The notes beneath the pieces are model-generated. The model was not told the DNA's origin, searched no databases, and worked only from the letters and a program-made list of their open reading frames with translations. Shown here piece after piece: positions 39,014 to 48,273 of a stretch of DNA of 57,374 nucleotides. Position 1 is the stretch's first letter, and every line of letters begins with the position of its first letter. The stretch comes from Pectobacterium brasiliense (GTDB lineage: Bacteria > Pseudomonadota > Gammaproteobacteria > Enterobacterales > Enterobacteriaceae), in NCBI RefSeq assembly GCF_013449685.1, contig NZ_JACDSF010000017.1, positions 293,618 through 350,991 on the forward strand, written 5' to 3'. A program made the position numbers and the translations under genes.

Positions 39014-39694
39014 TTGCAGGCCACTATTCTGATCGTTGAGGATGAAAAAGAGATCCGTCGTTTTGTTCGTCAGGCCCTGGAAGGCGAAGGCTGTCGCGTG
39101 TTTGACGCAGAAACGATGCAGCGCGGTTTGCTGGAAGCGGCCACGCGTAAGCCCGATCTGATTATTCTCGATTTGGGCCTGCCGGACGGCAACGGTATCG
39201 ACTACATCCGCGATTTACGCCAGTGGAGCAGCCTGCCCGTGATTGTGCTGTCTGCCCGCACCGACGAGCAGGATAAAATAGACGCACTGGATGCAGGTGC
39301 CGATGATTATCTGACGAAACCGTTCGGCATCGGCGAACTGCTGGCACGGTTGCGCGTCGCGCTGCGACGTCATAGCAATACACCGCAGGAAACGCCGCTG
39401 GTGAGCTTCAGTAATATTACTGTCGATTTACTTAATCGGCAGGTGAGTCGCGACGGTCAGGAACTGCACCTGACGCCCATCGAATTTCGCCTGCTGGCAA
39501 CGCTGCTCGCCAACCCCGGCAAAGTGCTGACGCAACGCCAGCTCCTGACGCAGGTTTGGGGGCCGAACGCCGTCGAGCATAGCCACTATCTGCGCATTTA
39601 TATGGGGCACCTGCGCCAGAAGCTGGAAAGCGATCCGGCGAGACCACGCCATCTCTTGACTGAAACCGCTATCGGCTATCGTTTTATGCCGTAA
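39014..39694 (+). CDS. kdpE: Response regulator KdpE (OmpR family)
   Basis: KdpE has a receiver domain with phospho-acceptor Asp53 (PDLIILDLGLPDGNG) and a winged-helix DNA-binding domain ending HYLRIYMGHLRQKLE and GYRFMP. The start is a TTG at 39014, five bases after the kdpD stop, with a GAGGAG site in the kdpD tail; no ATG is available in register. Length 226 compares with 225 in E. coli. It would bind the operator upstream of kdpF. Confidence 0.94.
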   Translation: MQATILIVEDEKEIRRFVRQALEGEGCRVFDAETMQRGLLEAATRKPDLIILDLGLPDGNGIDYIRDLRQWSSLPVIVLSARTDEQDKIDALDAGADDYLTKPFGIGELLARLRVALRRHSNTPQETPLVSFSNITVDLLNRQVSRDGQELHLTPIEFRLLATLLANPGKVLTQRQLLTQVWGPNAVEHSHYLRIYMGHLRQKLESDPARPRHLLTETAIGYRFMP

Positions 39695-39776
39695 AATCCT
39701 CCTCCTGTATCGGGTAACGTCCGTGGAGAACCGCTTCCGCAGTACACACCTGTCTTTTCTTCAGGAATACGCCGAC

Positions 39777-40205
39777 ATGAGTAGTTGGTTAATTTACGCC
39801 TTGCTGTCTGCTGTATGTGCCGCCATGGTCGCGATATTTGGCAAGATCGGCCTGCAAAATTTGGACGCCAATACGGCGACCGCAATTCGTGCCGTCATCA
39901 TGGCACTTTTCCTGGTGGGCGTGGTGGTGGCACAAGGTAAGCTGGCGCTGGTCGGTGAGATTGTCGCCAATAAGAAAGCGCTGTTGTTCATTGTGCTCAG
40001 CGGTGTTGCCGGTGCGCTGTCGTGGCTATTTTACTTTGTGGCGTTGAAGAACGGTAACGTCGCACAGGTCGCGCCGATCGATAAGCTCAGCGTGGTCTTC
40101 GCGGTCGTGCTGGCAGTCATTCTGCTGGGAGAAAAAATTTCGCTGATGGCGGGAGCCGGCGTGGCGCTGATTTCCGTCGGAGCGCTACTGGTCGCGTTGG
40201 GATAA
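39777..40205 (+). CDS. Small EamA/DMT-family membrane transporter
   Basis: A 142-residue protein with five hydrophobic helices and a single EamA repeat (WLIYALLSAVCAAMVAIFGKIGLQNLDANTATAIRA and the typical end APIDKLSVVFAVVLAVILLGEKIS). Such half-size DMT proteins act as dimers; substrate is unknown. The start at 39777 has an AGGAAT site about ten bases upstream; a longer frame from 39723 lacks support. It sits 82 bp after kdpE in the same direction and ends at a bidirectional terminator. It is not part of the E. coli kdp locus. Confidence 0.85.
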   Translation: MSSWLIYALLSAVCAAMVAIFGKIGLQNLDANTATAIRAVIMALFLVGVVVAQGKLALVGEIVANKKALLFIVLSGVAGALSWLFYFVALKNGNVAQVAPIDKLSVVFAVVLAVILLGEKISLMAGAGVALISVGALLVALG

Positions 40206-40239
40206 AGGCGTTCTGAGTTTTCTGCCCGTACAAGGTAAA

Positions 40240-40265
40240 AAAAGGCGCTGCAAGCAGCGCCTTTT
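40240..40265. terminator. Bidirectional terminator between the EamA gene and pgm
   Basis: AAAAGGCGCTG and CAGCGCCTTTT form an 11-bp stem with a four-base loop, with A/T-runs on both sides. It lies at the converging ends of the EamA gene (+) and pgm (-). Confidence 0.9.
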
Positions 40266-40268
40266 CAG

Positions 40269-41912
40269 TTATTTAGCCGTTGCGAGTACCGCACTGACAA
40301 TTTCTACCGCTTCTTTCTCGATTCGCTCGCGGTGTTCAGCCCCGAGGAAACTTTCACAGTAGATCTTGTAGGCTTCTTCCGTACCGGAAGGGCGCGCGGC
40401 AAACCAGCCGTTTTCCGTCATCACTTTCAGGCCACCAATCGATGCACCGTTACCCGGCGCAGCGGTCAGGCGTGCAGTAATCGGATCGCCCGCCAGCGTG
40501 CTGGCTGATACTTGCTCAGGCGATAGCTTGGACAGCACCGCTTTTTGCGCATGCGTCGCGGAAGCCTGAATACGGTTGTAGCTCGGCGCACCAAAACGCT
40601 GTGCCAGCTCATCATAGTGCTGCTGCGGGTTTTTACCCGTCACGGCCGTAATTTCCGCCGCTAGCAGACACAGGATGATGCCGTCTTTGTCCGTCGACCA
40701 CGGCGTGCCATCAAAGCGCAGGAAAGACGCCCCCGCACTCTCTTCACCACCGAAGCCAAAGCTGCCGTCATACAGGCCATCAACGAACCATTTGAAGCCA
40801 ACCGGTACTTCCACCAGCTTACGACCCAAATCTGCCACCACGCAGTCGATCATCGCACTGGATACCAGCGTTTTACCGACAGCAACCGACTGTCCCCATT
40901 GAGGACGGTGCTGGAACAGATAGTTGATCGCCACCGCCAGATAATGGTTCGGGTTCATCAGCCCAGAAGGCGTGACAATACCGTGGCGGTCATAGTCAGG
41001 ATCGTTGGCAAACGCCAGATCGAATTTGTCACGCAGCGCCAGCAGCCCAGCCATCGCGAATTCTGACGAGCAATCCATACGGATTACCCCGTCGTGATCC
41101 AGCGACATAAAGCGGAATGTCTGATCGACGGCATCGTTCACCAGCGTCAGATCCAGCTTGTAGTGATCTGCGATACGCTGCCAGTAGGCAATGCCGGAAC
41201 CGCCCAGCGGGTCGACGCCCAGCTTCAGACCGGCGCGTTGGATCGCCGCCATGTCCACCACGCTGGCCAGTCCTTCGACATAAGCCTGAACCAGATCCTG
41301 TTCATGGACGTGTCCGCTGTTCAATGCCTGATCCAGCGTAATTCGCTTCACGTCGCGCAGTTCATCCGCCAGCAACGCGTTCGCACGCGTCTCAATCACA
41401 CTGGTCAGGTTGGTATCCGCAGGGCCACCGTTCGGCGGATTATATTTGATCCCGCCATCTTCCGGCGGATTGTGGGACGGCGTAATCACAATGCCGTCTG
41501 CCAGCGCACCGCCCTGACGATTGTGAACCAGAATCGCGTTAGACACCGCAGGCGTTGGCGTAAAACCATTATCCAACTGAACGATCACATCCACGCCGTT
41601 GGCGGCCAGCACCTCAAGCACGGAGATAAACGCCGGCTCGGAGAGCGCATGAGTGTCTTTACCGACATAGCACGGGCCGCTGATGCCTTGCTTTTTACGC
41701 TCTTCTGCAATCGCCTGCGCAATCGCCAGAATGTGCGGTTCATTAAAGCTATGACGTCCCGCGCTACCGCGATGACCAGACGTACCGAATTTCACCGCGT
41801 GCGCTGTGTTGCCGACTTCCGGGCGCAGCACATAATATTGTGACGTTAACTGTGCCACATTAATCAAATCGCTCTGCCGGGCAGGCTGTCCGGCCCTTGG
41901 GTGATTAGCCAT
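40269..41912 (-). CDS. pgm: Phosphoglucomutase (alpha-D-glucose)
   Basis: Pgm interconverts glucose 1-phosphate and glucose 6-phosphate, feeding glycogen and surface-sugar synthesis. The phosphoserine loop is [11 protein letters not shown]; the metal loop is DPDYDRHGI; the sugar loop is GGEESAGAS; the phosphate site is [12 protein letters not shown]. Length of 547 is close to 546 in E. coli. It is downstream of seqA, as in E. coli, but an ERIC element separates the two. Confidence 0.98.
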   Translation of the reverse strand: MANHPRAGQPARQSDLINVAQLTSQYYVLRPEVGNTAHAVKFGTSGHRGSAGRHSFNEPHILAIAQAIAEERKKQGISGPCYVGKDTHALSEPAFISVLEVLAANGVDVIVQLDNGFTPTPAVSNAILVHNRQGGALADGIVITPSHNPPEDGGIKYNPPNGGPADTNLTSVIETRANALLADELRDVKRITLDQALNSGHVHEQDLVQAYVEGLASVVDMAAIQRAGLKLGVDPLGGSGIAYWQRIADHYKLDLTLVNDAVDQTFRFMSLDHDGVIRMDCSSEFAMAGLLALRDKFDLAFANDPDYDRHGIVTPSGLMNPNHYLAVAINYLFQHRPQWGQSVAVGKTLVSSAMIDCVVADLGRKLVEVPVGFKWFVDGLYDGSFGFGGEESAGASFLRFDGTPWSTDKDGIILCLLAAEITAVTGKNPQQHYDELAQRFGAPSYNRIQASATHAQKAVLSKLSPEQVSASTLAGDPITARLTAAPGNGASIGGLKVMTENGWFAARPSGTEEAYKIYCESFLGAEHRERIEKEAVEIVSAVLATAK

Positions 41913-41953
41913 TGGCGCTTCTCCCTAACGCTGTAGTTAGATAAGTGGTTGAT

Positions 41954-42079
41954 ATATCCGTCATACTTCAAGCTGCTTGTGCGTTGGCTGCCCTTACTCA
42001 CTCCAGTCACTTACTTATGTAAGATCCTGGAGACTCGTGCGGTTGCCGCCTTCACGCAACTCGAATTATTTAGGCTATA
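41954..42079 (+). repeat. ERIC element between seqA and pgm
   Basis: 126 bp closely similar to the copy at 36045 and in the same orientation relative to the window. The core CACTCCAGTCACTTACTT and TAAGATCCTGGAGACTC shows paired changes that keep the central stem. On the seqA-pgm transcript it would be read in the reverse sense. Confidence 0.92.
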
Positions 42080-42088
42080 GATAAATAA

Positions 42089-42631
42089 TTAGATAGTGCC
42101 GCACACTTTTTCTGTCAGTTCCGCAGGGAACTGCATCGTCAGCATGATGTGCTCAACCATGCTGCGTTTACGACCGGTATTCGTGTTGGTAATCACCCAG
42201 TATGGCGTGCCCGGAATATGTTTGGGCTTGGTGTGTGTGCCATGCTGAAGCAATGTTTGCTGGTCGCCCGCGAAATAGACGCGGGTGCGGCCATGAAGAG
42301 ATTCTGTCGCGGCAGCAAATTCCTGCGGCGATAAGGTATACAGCGTGGACAGAACCAGCATAAAGCGATTGATAGCTTTATTCTGTTCAGCGTATTCATC
42401 CGACAGCAGCAGCTCACGCAGGGTTCGTACCCGATCGCGCGGGCTCGGTGCAGCGGCAGGCTGAGACGTCGTCGTTATTGTTGTGGCAGTCGCTACCGCA
42501 AGCGTTGTGACAGGCTGCCCAGCAGTAAATTTCAGCATGCGCCGTAAAATATCTGATGCGCTCTCACCAATATGCTGTGTGTGGCTGGCAATATAACGAT
42601 AAAGCTCTTCGTCGACTTCAATAGTTTTCAT
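42089..42631 (-). CDS. seqA: Replication initiation negative regulator SeqA
   Basis: SeqA binds hemimethylated GATC sites and sequesters new origins. The N-terminal multimerisation domain is MKTIEVDEELYRYIASHTQHIGESASDILRRMLKF. A Thr/Ala-rich linker follows, then the C-terminal DNA-binding domain with GRTRVYFAGDQQTLLQHGTHTKPKHIPGTPYWVITNTNTGRK. Length is 180 (E. coli 181). It is divergent from ybfF. Confidence 0.97.
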   Translation of the reverse strand: MKTIEVDEELYRYIASHTQHIGESASDILRRMLKFTAGQPVTTLAVATATTITTTSQPAAAPSPRDRVRTLRELLLSDEYAEQNKAINRFMLVLSTLYTLSPQEFAAATESLHGRTRVYFAGDQQTLLQHGTHTKPKHIPGTPYWVITNTNTGRKRSMVEHIMLTMQFPAELTEKVCGTI

Positions 42632-42891
42632 CTTTATCCAGTGCTGTTTTTACCCATTACCATGCAAATTACAGAGACGTTTCCCTTCTGTAACCCGACA
42701 TCGATGGGTAGATGACTCAAATCAAAAGGATTATACAGGCGTTCAAACATTATCGAACAGCGGCATAATGGGACAATAGCAAAAGTCAGACTATGCCCCA
42801 ATGCCTTTCATTCCTTGCTGCCCCTTCAGCGACAACATTCATTCTAAAGTCATGATACCCTAAGCCCATGTCTCTCTGAATGAACTTCACC

Positions 42892-43659
42892 ATGAAATTG
42901 AATCATCGTAGGCTTTATGCGCACCAGCCCACAGATAAGCTCCCTGTTGTCCTGATTCATGGCCTGTTTGGTACATTAGATAACCTTGGCGTATTGGGCC
43001 GGGATTTGCAAAACACGCATGACATTCTGCAAATCGATTTACGCAATCACGGTTTGTCGCCGCGTTCATCGCAGATGAACTACCCCGCGATGGCGCAGGA
43101 TGTGCTGGCATTACTGGATGAACTGAACATCGAACGCGCTATCGTTATTGGGCATTCAATGGGCGGAAAAGTCGCCATGGCGCTCAGCGCGCTCATTCCC
43201 GAACGCTTGGACAAGCTGGTCGCCATTGATATCGCACCGGTGGATTATCAGGTGCGTCGCCACGACACTATCTTTACCGCGCTGCGTGCCGTAACGGAAG
43301 CGGGCGTGACATCACGCGCAGAAGCGACAACACTCATGCGCCAGCACATAAAGGAAGACGGCGTCATTCAGTTTTTGCTGAAATCCTTCCAACAGGGAGA
43401 GTGGCGTTTTAACGTGCCGGTTCTGTGGGATGAGTACGAAAACATCGTTGGCTGGCAAGAGGTTCCGGCTTGGCAAGGCCCCATCCTGTTCATTCGCGGC
43501 GGCGATTCTCCCTATCTGGACGATGCCTACCGCGATGCGCTATTGCGTCAATTCCCGGCAGCTCGTGCGCATGTGATCAGCGGTGCTGGACACTGGGTTC
43601 ACTCAGAAAAACCCGATGCGGTTTTGCGTGCTATCCACCGTTTTCTGGACACGAATTAA
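42892..43659 (+). CDS. ybfF: Alpha/beta-hydrolase esterase YbfF
   Basis: YbfF is an esterase with activity on acyl-CoA and short esters reported for the E. coli enzyme. The oxyanion region VLIHGLFGTLDNLG, nucleophile elbow IGHSMGGKVAM and catalytic His in GAGHWVHSEKP are present. I set the start at 42892 (MKLNHRR), in register with the family and giving 255 residues; the ATG four codons earlier has no better ribosome site. It diverges from seqA across about 260 bp. Confidence 0.93.
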   Translation: MKLNHRRLYAHQPTDKLPVVLIHGLFGTLDNLGVLGRDLQNTHDILQIDLRNHGLSPRSSQMNYPAMAQDVLALLDELNIERAIVIGHSMGGKVAMALSALIPERLDKLVAIDIAPVDYQVRRHDTIFTALRAVTEAGVTSRAEATTLMRQHIKEDGVIQFLLKSFQQGEWRFNVPVLWDEYENIVGWQEVPAWQGPILFIRGGDSPYLDDAYRDALLRQFPAARAHVISGAGHWVHSEKPDAVLRAIHRFLDTN

Positions 43660-43673
43660 CCAGACGACACTGA

Positions 43674-43724
43674 CACTGGCGGATTCATGATAACGGCGGC
43701 AGTTAACCGTTGTCGCCGCCAGTG
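43674..43724. repeat. 9-bp inverted repeat between ybfF and ybfE
   Basis: CACTGGCGG (43674-43682) pairs perfectly with CCGCCAGTG (43716-43724), starting 15 bp after the ybfF stop. Inner bases can pair further. It may mark the 3' end of ybfF mRNA, though no U-tract follows. Confidence 0.45.
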
Positions 43725-43948
43725 CGGCTAGGGTATGATGGCGACCGCAGTAGAGGGACGGCTGATTCAGCCACAAGCATTGTAACCACTTCATCAAAAT
43801 GCACGCATCACCCCCAACATGTTTCACAGATAGAAAACCGCCACCTGACAATCCTGTAGCAGGATGAGAATAGGCATCGGTTGTCTCTTTTGAACAAGAC
43901 GGGCCGCGCGGTGTATTTTGGTCCGAATACCTTGCAGTATCATTACTT

Positions 43949-44230
43949 ATGGCAAAAGAACAAACGGATCGCACCACACTGGATCTGTTCGCAGACGAGC
44001 GTCGTCCGGGCCGCCCCAAGACCAACCCGCTCACGCGTGACGAACAACTAAGAATCAACAAGCGTAATCAACTACGTCGCGATAAAGTTCGTGGGTTGCG
44101 CCGTGTTGAATTAAAGATCAACAGCGACGCCGTCAATATCCTGAACAGCCTTGCTGAAGAGCGGAACATTAGCCGCAGTGAATTGATTGAAGAGATGCTG
44201 CTGGCGCAGTTGGCCGGACAGCAATCCTGA
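43949..44230 (+). CDS. ybfE: YbfE, small predicted DNA-binding protein (LexA-regulated in E. coli)
   Basis: A 93-residue basic protein beginning MAKEQTDRTTLDLFADERRPGRPKTNPL and ending in a ribbon-helix-helix-like part (LRRVELKINSDAVNILNSLAEERNISRSELIEEMLLAQL). E. coli YbfE is under LexA control, but I found no clear LexA box in the 289 bp upstream here. In E. coli the next gene is fldA; here a chemoreceptor gene lies between. Confidence 0.87.
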   Translation: MAKEQTDRTTLDLFADERRPGRPKTNPLTRDEQLRINKRNQLRRDKVRGLRRVELKINSDAVNILNSLAEERNISRSELIEEMLLAQLAGQQS

Positions 44231-44277
44231 TTGACGTAACCTGATATTTATAAATAACTTAAGCATTCACATCTTGT

Positions 44278-44299
44278 GCGGCGCCATTTCTGACGCCGC
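44278..44299 (-). terminator. Hairpin between ybfE and the chemoreceptor gene
   Basis: GCGGCG and CGCCGC form a 6-bp stem with a ten-base loop in the gap where the two genes converge. Without a U-tract it is a weak terminator candidate. Confidence 0.3.
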
Positions 44300-44348
44300 C
44301 TGAACATTCACCCAAGATTACACACGCTATCTCAGATTAAAACGACGC

Positions 44349-46016
44349 TTAGAATTTTTCCCAGTTGTCGTTACTGGGCGGTAGCGCCTTGCTTGCACGC
44401 GGGGCAATTGCCGACGTTTTCTGCACCGGTTTTGCCGCCACTTGCAGTCCTGACTGCGTATCGGACAGTTGGAACAGCGATACAGTCTGGTTCAACAGCG
44501 CCGCCTGCTCTTCCAGCGACAAGGCTGCTGACGAGGCCTGTTCAACCAAGGCCGCGTTTTGCTGCGTTACGCTGTCCATTTCTGCCACGGCCTGACCAAC
44601 CTGTGCAATCCCTTTACTTTGTTCTTCCGATGCCGACGCAATTTCGCCCATGATATCCGTCACGTTAGTCACCGCACGAACGATATCCTGCATGGTGTCA
44701 CCCGCATCGCTAACCAGATTGGAGCCGGTATCCACACAGCGAACAGACTCAGAAATCAGCCCTTCAATCTCTTTCGCTGCCTGCGCACTGCGCTGCGCCA
44801 GGCTGCGGACTTCGCCCGCCACCACGGCAAACCCACGGCCTTGTTCACCCGCACGCGCCGCTTCTACCGCCGCGTTCAGCGCCAGAATATTGGTCTGGAA
44901 CGCGATACCGTTAATCACAGTGGTGATCTCTGCGATTTTTCTCGAGCTGCCGGAGATTTCCGACATAGTTTTCACCACGTTCTCAACGATTTCACCGCCC
45001 TTCTTCGCCGTTGTCGAGGCTTGCAATGCTAGTTGGCTGGCATGGTTGGCGTTTTCGGCGTTCTGTTTCACCGTTGCCGTCAGTTGCTCCATGCTCGCCG
45101 CGGTTTCTTCCAGCGCGGAAGCCTGCTCTTCGGTACGTGAAGACAGATCGTTGTTGCCTGCGGCAATCTCAGAAGCGCCCTGATAGATGGAATCCGTGCT
45201 GTTTCTGATCGTGCTAACCGTGCTGGCCAAACTCCCCTGCATTTCACGCAGCAATGGGAACAAACGACCCACACAGTTATTACCAAAGTCCAGAATCGGT
45301 TTACCCAAATGACCAGAGGCAATCGCGCTAAAGTGATAACGCAGATCGTTCAATGGACGAACCAGACACATCACCAGATAGCGGTCGGTCAGAAACAGCA
45401 TAATCAGACCGATAACCAATCCACTCAGTAAAATGTTCTGCCCAATCGTGGTGATTTGTTCAAAACGAACACCCGCTGCATCAAATTTCTCTGCGCTGGC
45501 GTTACTGAATGCGGAGAGAGAGACGCCAAACTGACGGCTCAATGGTGGCACAACGTTCTTGGCCTGATTTTGGTAGTCATCCAGCGCGTTGGAAGCGGCC
45601 TTCTGGTAAAGCGGTTCAACCCCCTGAGTCACCAGGTCATTCCAGTCACGGCTGACCGCCTGTACCAGCGCAGCATCCAGATCCGCATGATCGATAGCAT
45701 TAAACGCCACCAAATCTGATTTCAGTTTATCCAGCGCGACAAGTGCAGAAGCCTGCTCTTTATCTGCGGTGGCATTATCACCGCTGCGACGAGCGTCAAC
45801 CGCACGCGCCAGACGGGTTACCATACGGAAATATTGATCGTTGCCCTGGTTGATAAAATTCATGTTCTGAACCAACAAAGTGCTGGTTTTTGAGGTCGCC
45901 GTCATCTCTTTAAAAGAGAACATGGTATATATCGATACGCCACCCCAAAGAACACAAAAAATACCCAGCACCCACAGCATCGCGGTTCTGATGGCAATAT
46001 TTTTTATAAGTTTCAT
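44349..46016 (-). CDS. Methyl-accepting chemotaxis protein
   Basis: A 555-residue chemoreceptor. TM1 lies at about residues 10-32 and TM2 at about 188-210, enclosing a periplasmic four-helix-bundle-type sensor domain. A HAMP region and a long coiled-coil signalling domain follow, with the hairpin tip IVNVVTDIM-type region seen as [38 protein letters not shown]. The C-terminus ends NDNWEKF, a variant of the NWETF pentapeptide that tethers CheR/CheB, so it is a high-abundance type receptor. Ligand is unknown. A GGAG site precedes the ATG, and a sigma-28 promoter lies 145 bp upstream. The gene is inserted between ybfE and fldA relative to E. coli. Confidence 0.95.
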   Translation of the reverse strand: MKLIKNIAIRTAMLWVLGIFCVLWGGVSIYTMFSFKEMTATSKTSTLLVQNMNFINQGNDQYFRMVTRLARAVDARRSGDNATADKEQASALVALDKLKSDLVAFNAIDHADLDAALVQAVSRDWNDLVTQGVEPLYQKAASNALDDYQNQAKNVVPPLSRQFGVSLSAFSNASAEKFDAAGVRFEQITTIGQNILLSGLVIGLIMLFLTDRYLVMCLVRPLNDLRYHFSAIASGHLGKPILDFGNNCVGRLFPLLREMQGSLASTVSTIRNSTDSIYQGASEIAAGNNDLSSRTEEQASALEETAASMEQLTATVKQNAENANHASQLALQASTTAKKGGEIVENVVKTMSEISGSSRKIAEITTVINGIAFQTNILALNAAVEAARAGEQGRGFAVVAGEVRSLAQRSAQAAKEIEGLISESVRCVDTGSNLVSDAGDTMQDIVRAVTNVTDIMGEIASASEEQSKGIAQVGQAVAEMDSVTQQNAALVEQASSAALSLEEQAALLNQTVSLFQLSDTQSGLQVAAKPVQKTSAIAPRASKALPPSNDNWEKF

Positions 46017-46902
46017 AGCTCACTCCAAATCAGGAAAATGGTTAAAAAGATTTTTATCGCTAATCAACCGATATGAATCAGAAAATTCACACCATGAAAC
46101 AAGTCACTTCTCCCTAGCGTTCACATTTCACCGAGTTGAAAACTCAAAAACCACGCTAACTCATCGGCTAAATACAGAAAATATTTAGCGTTATTGCTAT
46201 ATTTATTAATATAATTTTTCATGCTGGAAATAAATTCACCTATTTTTATAAATATAGGTTTTCTAATCATAGCGTTGCAAGCGAATACGCTGCCGTTCGT
46301 GTTCTGCGGGCGTTGGCATGCATATATCATTAGGCGGCAAGGCCGTTTGAGTGCCACTTCATTTTATTCTTTAACATCAAAAGAATAAAACCATCCCTTA
46401 TAGGTTCCCATCGATTTAGTTGCAAATGGTTATAATTCTTATTTCCATTCATTAAGAATATTCCCGAGAAATGTTACAGGTTTTCAATTCTATAAAAACA
46501 TTATCTTTTGTATGCATTTTAATTCCTCGCAAATAGTAATATGCCATTCCGTGATTTTTATTCCTCACAAACAGAAGCCTGCTTTTAATTACAATTGAAA
46601 CAAATCATAAAATAAAAACCACATTCATAAAAAATGAAACGCCGTTATAAATAAATATCTGCAACGCTATTAAAGAAATGTGGGCGTAATCTCAGACGAT
46701 AACATAATCCTTACTCATTATAGGGAATTTAGTATCAACAGATGAGATTTTCGTTTTCTTACTTACCTCGCATTCCACACACTCTTGATTTACGCATCCT
46801 TACCGATACGAGTTTCTCCCGATGTGAGTGTCTGTTATTATTAACAGATAAGTGGGTGAAATATTACACCATACCATTAGGAATCAAGAGGTTATTCAAT
46901 TC
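46017..46902. other. Long AT-rich gap between the chemoreceptor gene and fldA
   Basis: 886 bp with no credible gene. The left part holds the sigma-28-type promoter for the chemoreceptor. From about 46190 to 46740 the DNA is strongly AT-rich except a GC-richer island at about 46270-46350. An open frame at 46742-46981 overlaps fldA out of frame and shows no family features. A degenerate insertion junction is possible but not proved. Confidence 0.5.
46161..46187 (-). promoter_or_regulatory. Sigma-28 (FliA) promoter of the chemoreceptor gene
   Basis: On the minus strand TAAA, exactly 15 bases, then GCCGATGA match the flagellar class 3 consensus TAAA-N15-GCCGATAA with one mismatch in the -10 element. 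It is upstream of a chemoreceptor, the expected target class, which raises confidence. Confidence 0.8.
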
Positions 46903-47430
46903 ATGGCACTCATCGGAATATTCTTTGGCAGTGATACTGGCAACACTGAAAACATCGCCAAAACGATTCAACAGCAGTTAGGCACCAACGTCGCTGATGT
47001 TCATGACATCGCCAAAAGCAGCAAAGAAGACCTCGAAGGTTTCGATATTCTGCTGCTAGGTATTCCAACCTGGTATTACGGTGAAGCTCAGTGCGATTGG
47101 GATGACTTCTTCCCGTCGCTGGAAGAAGTGGATTTCACAGGAAAATTGGTTGCCCTGTTTGGCTGCGGCGATCAGGAAGATTATGCAGAATACTTCTGTG
47201 ATGCCATGGGCACCATCCGTGACATCATCGAGCCTCGCGGCGCGACGATTGTCGGCCACTGGCCAACAGAGGGCTATTACTTTGAAGCCTCTAAAGGGCT
47301 CGCCGACGACAATCACTTCATCGGCCTGGCTATCGATGAAGACCGCCAGCCTGAACTAACCAGCGAACGCGTAACAACGTGGGTGAAACAGATCAGCGAT
47401 GAGCTGAACCTTGAAGAACTGGTTGGCTAA
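46903..47430 (+). CDS. fldA: Flavodoxin 1
   Basis: FldA is the FMN electron carrier that supports methionine synthase, biotin synthase, IspG/IspH and anaerobic radical enzymes. The phosphate loop GSDTGNTENIAK and the flavin-flanking PTWYYGEAQCDWDDFF and FGCGDQEDYAEYFCDAMG are conserved. I chose the ATG at 46903, giving 175 residues (E. coli 176); the longer frame from 46852 adds 17 residues without family support. It precedes fur, as in E. coli. Confidence 0.97.
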   Translation: MALIGIFFGSDTGNTENIAKTIQQQLGTNVADVHDIAKSSKEDLEGFDILLLGIPTWYYGEAQCDWDDFFPSLEEVDFTGKLVALFGCGDQEDYAEYFCDAMGTIRDIIEPRGATIVGHWPTEGYYFEASKGLADDNHFIGLAIDEDRQPELTSERVTTWVKQISDELNLEELVG

Positions 47431-47435
47431 GCCAT

Positions 47436-47466
47436 TTCGGCTCTGATAATCCCTATCAGAGCCGAA
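47436..47466 (+). terminator. Hairpin at the end of fldA
   Basis: TTCGGCTCTGATA and TATCAGAGCCGAA form a 13-bp perfect stem with a five-base loop, six bases past the fldA stop. There is no T-run after it, so termination may be partial and let some transcripts read into fur. Confidence 0.55.
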
Positions 47467-47646
47467 AACAGCATTGATAGATAAAACCTTTCATAATAAT
47501 TGATACATTTTTTTAACTTCTATCAGTAAACCTGTACAATAATCCCATCGGCTTTGTATGTGCATCATCATTTCCTCATTCATCAACAACGCATTGCGTT
47601 GTATACCAATAGTGTGAATGGGGACAATATTGTTAACATTCCCTTG

Positions 47647-47675
47647 TTTTCATTTTGTATGCGCGGTTCTATAAT
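47647..47675 (+). promoter_or_regulatory. Possible sigma-70 promoter of fur
   Basis: TTTTCA (47647-47652) and a perfect TATAAT (47670-47675) are 17 bp apart, about 85 bp before the fur ATG. The -35 is weak. Confidence 0.45.
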
Positions 47676-47760
47676 TGAGACGCTTTTGCATTTTTTGAGC
47701 CGACCGATGTCATAGGCTAGGCAGCCTCCATTGATAAGTAAGCAACAGGATTAAACCCGC

Positions 47761-48210
47761 ATGACTGACAACAATACCGCATTAAAGAAGGCCGGCCTGA
47801 AAGTCACTCTTCCAAGACTGAAAATACTGGAAGTGTTACAGGACCCTGTCTGCCATCACGTCAGTGCGGAAGATTTATATAAGAAACTGATTGATATGGG
47901 CGAAGAGATTGGTCTTGCTACCGTCTATCGCGTACTCAACCAGTTTGATGATGCGGGTATCGTAACCCGTCATAACTTCGAAGGTGGCAAATCCGTCTTT
48001 GAATTGACGCAGCAGCATCATCACGATCACTTAATTTGCCTCGACTGTGGCAAAGTCATTGAATTCCGCGATGAATATATCGAAGCACGTCAGCGTGAGA
48101 TCGCAGAAAGACACGGCATTAAACTGTCCAACCACAGTCTGTATCTTTATGGGCATTGCAGTGAAGGGGATTGCCGAGAGGATGAAACCCTGCACGATTC
48201 CACACGATAA
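47761..48210 (+). CDS. fur: Ferric uptake regulator Fur
   Basis: Fur represses iron-uptake genes when loaded with Fe2+. The winged-helix N-terminal domain (ALKKAGLKVTLPRLKILEVLQ, with recognition helix around GLATVYRVLNQFDDAGIV) is followed by the metal and dimer domain with HHHDHLICLDCGKVIEF and the C-terminal HCSEGDCRED. Length is 149 (E. coli 148). Confidence 0.98.
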   Translation: MTDNNTALKKAGLKVTLPRLKILEVLQDPVCHHVSAEDLYKKLIDMGEEIGLATVYRVLNQFDDAGIVTRHNFEGGKSVFELTQQHHHDHLICLDCGKVIEFRDEYIEARQREIAERHGIKLSNHSLYLYGHCSEGDCREDETLHDSTR

Positions 48211-48224
48211 ATCGACCGCATAAA

Positions 48225-48254
48225 AAAATAAAACCGCCGAGGCGGTTTTATTTT
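48225..48254. terminator. Bidirectional terminator between fur and glnS
   Basis: AAAATAAAACCGCC and GGCGGTTTTATTTT form a 14-bp stem with A/T arms on both sides, between the converging fur (+) and glnS (-). Confidence 0.9.
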
Positions 48255-48273
48255 TGTCTTCTTACCGGTGGCC

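Larger units (their letters stand above)
47431..47760. other. fldA-fur intergenic region
   Basis: 330 bp. It contains a 13-bp perfect hairpin just after fldA and a possible fur promoter. I looked for a uof-type leader frame coupled to the fur start, as known in E. coli, and did not find one with a start codon in the coupled frame. Confidence 0.5.

Noticed and set aside
43660-43948. LexA box upstream of ybfE
   Set aside because: CTG and CAG triplets occur but never with the required ten-base spacing; the short palindrome at about 43850 is not LexA-like.
46742-46981. 79-codon frame overlapping the fldA start, possible leader peptide
   Set aside because: No ribosome site, low-complexity composition, out of frame with fldA, and its end inside fldA gives no coupling geometry.
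47581-47760. Search for a uof-like coupled leader frame before fur
   Set aside because: The frame whose TGA would overlap the fur ATG is closed by a stop a few codons upstream with no start codon.
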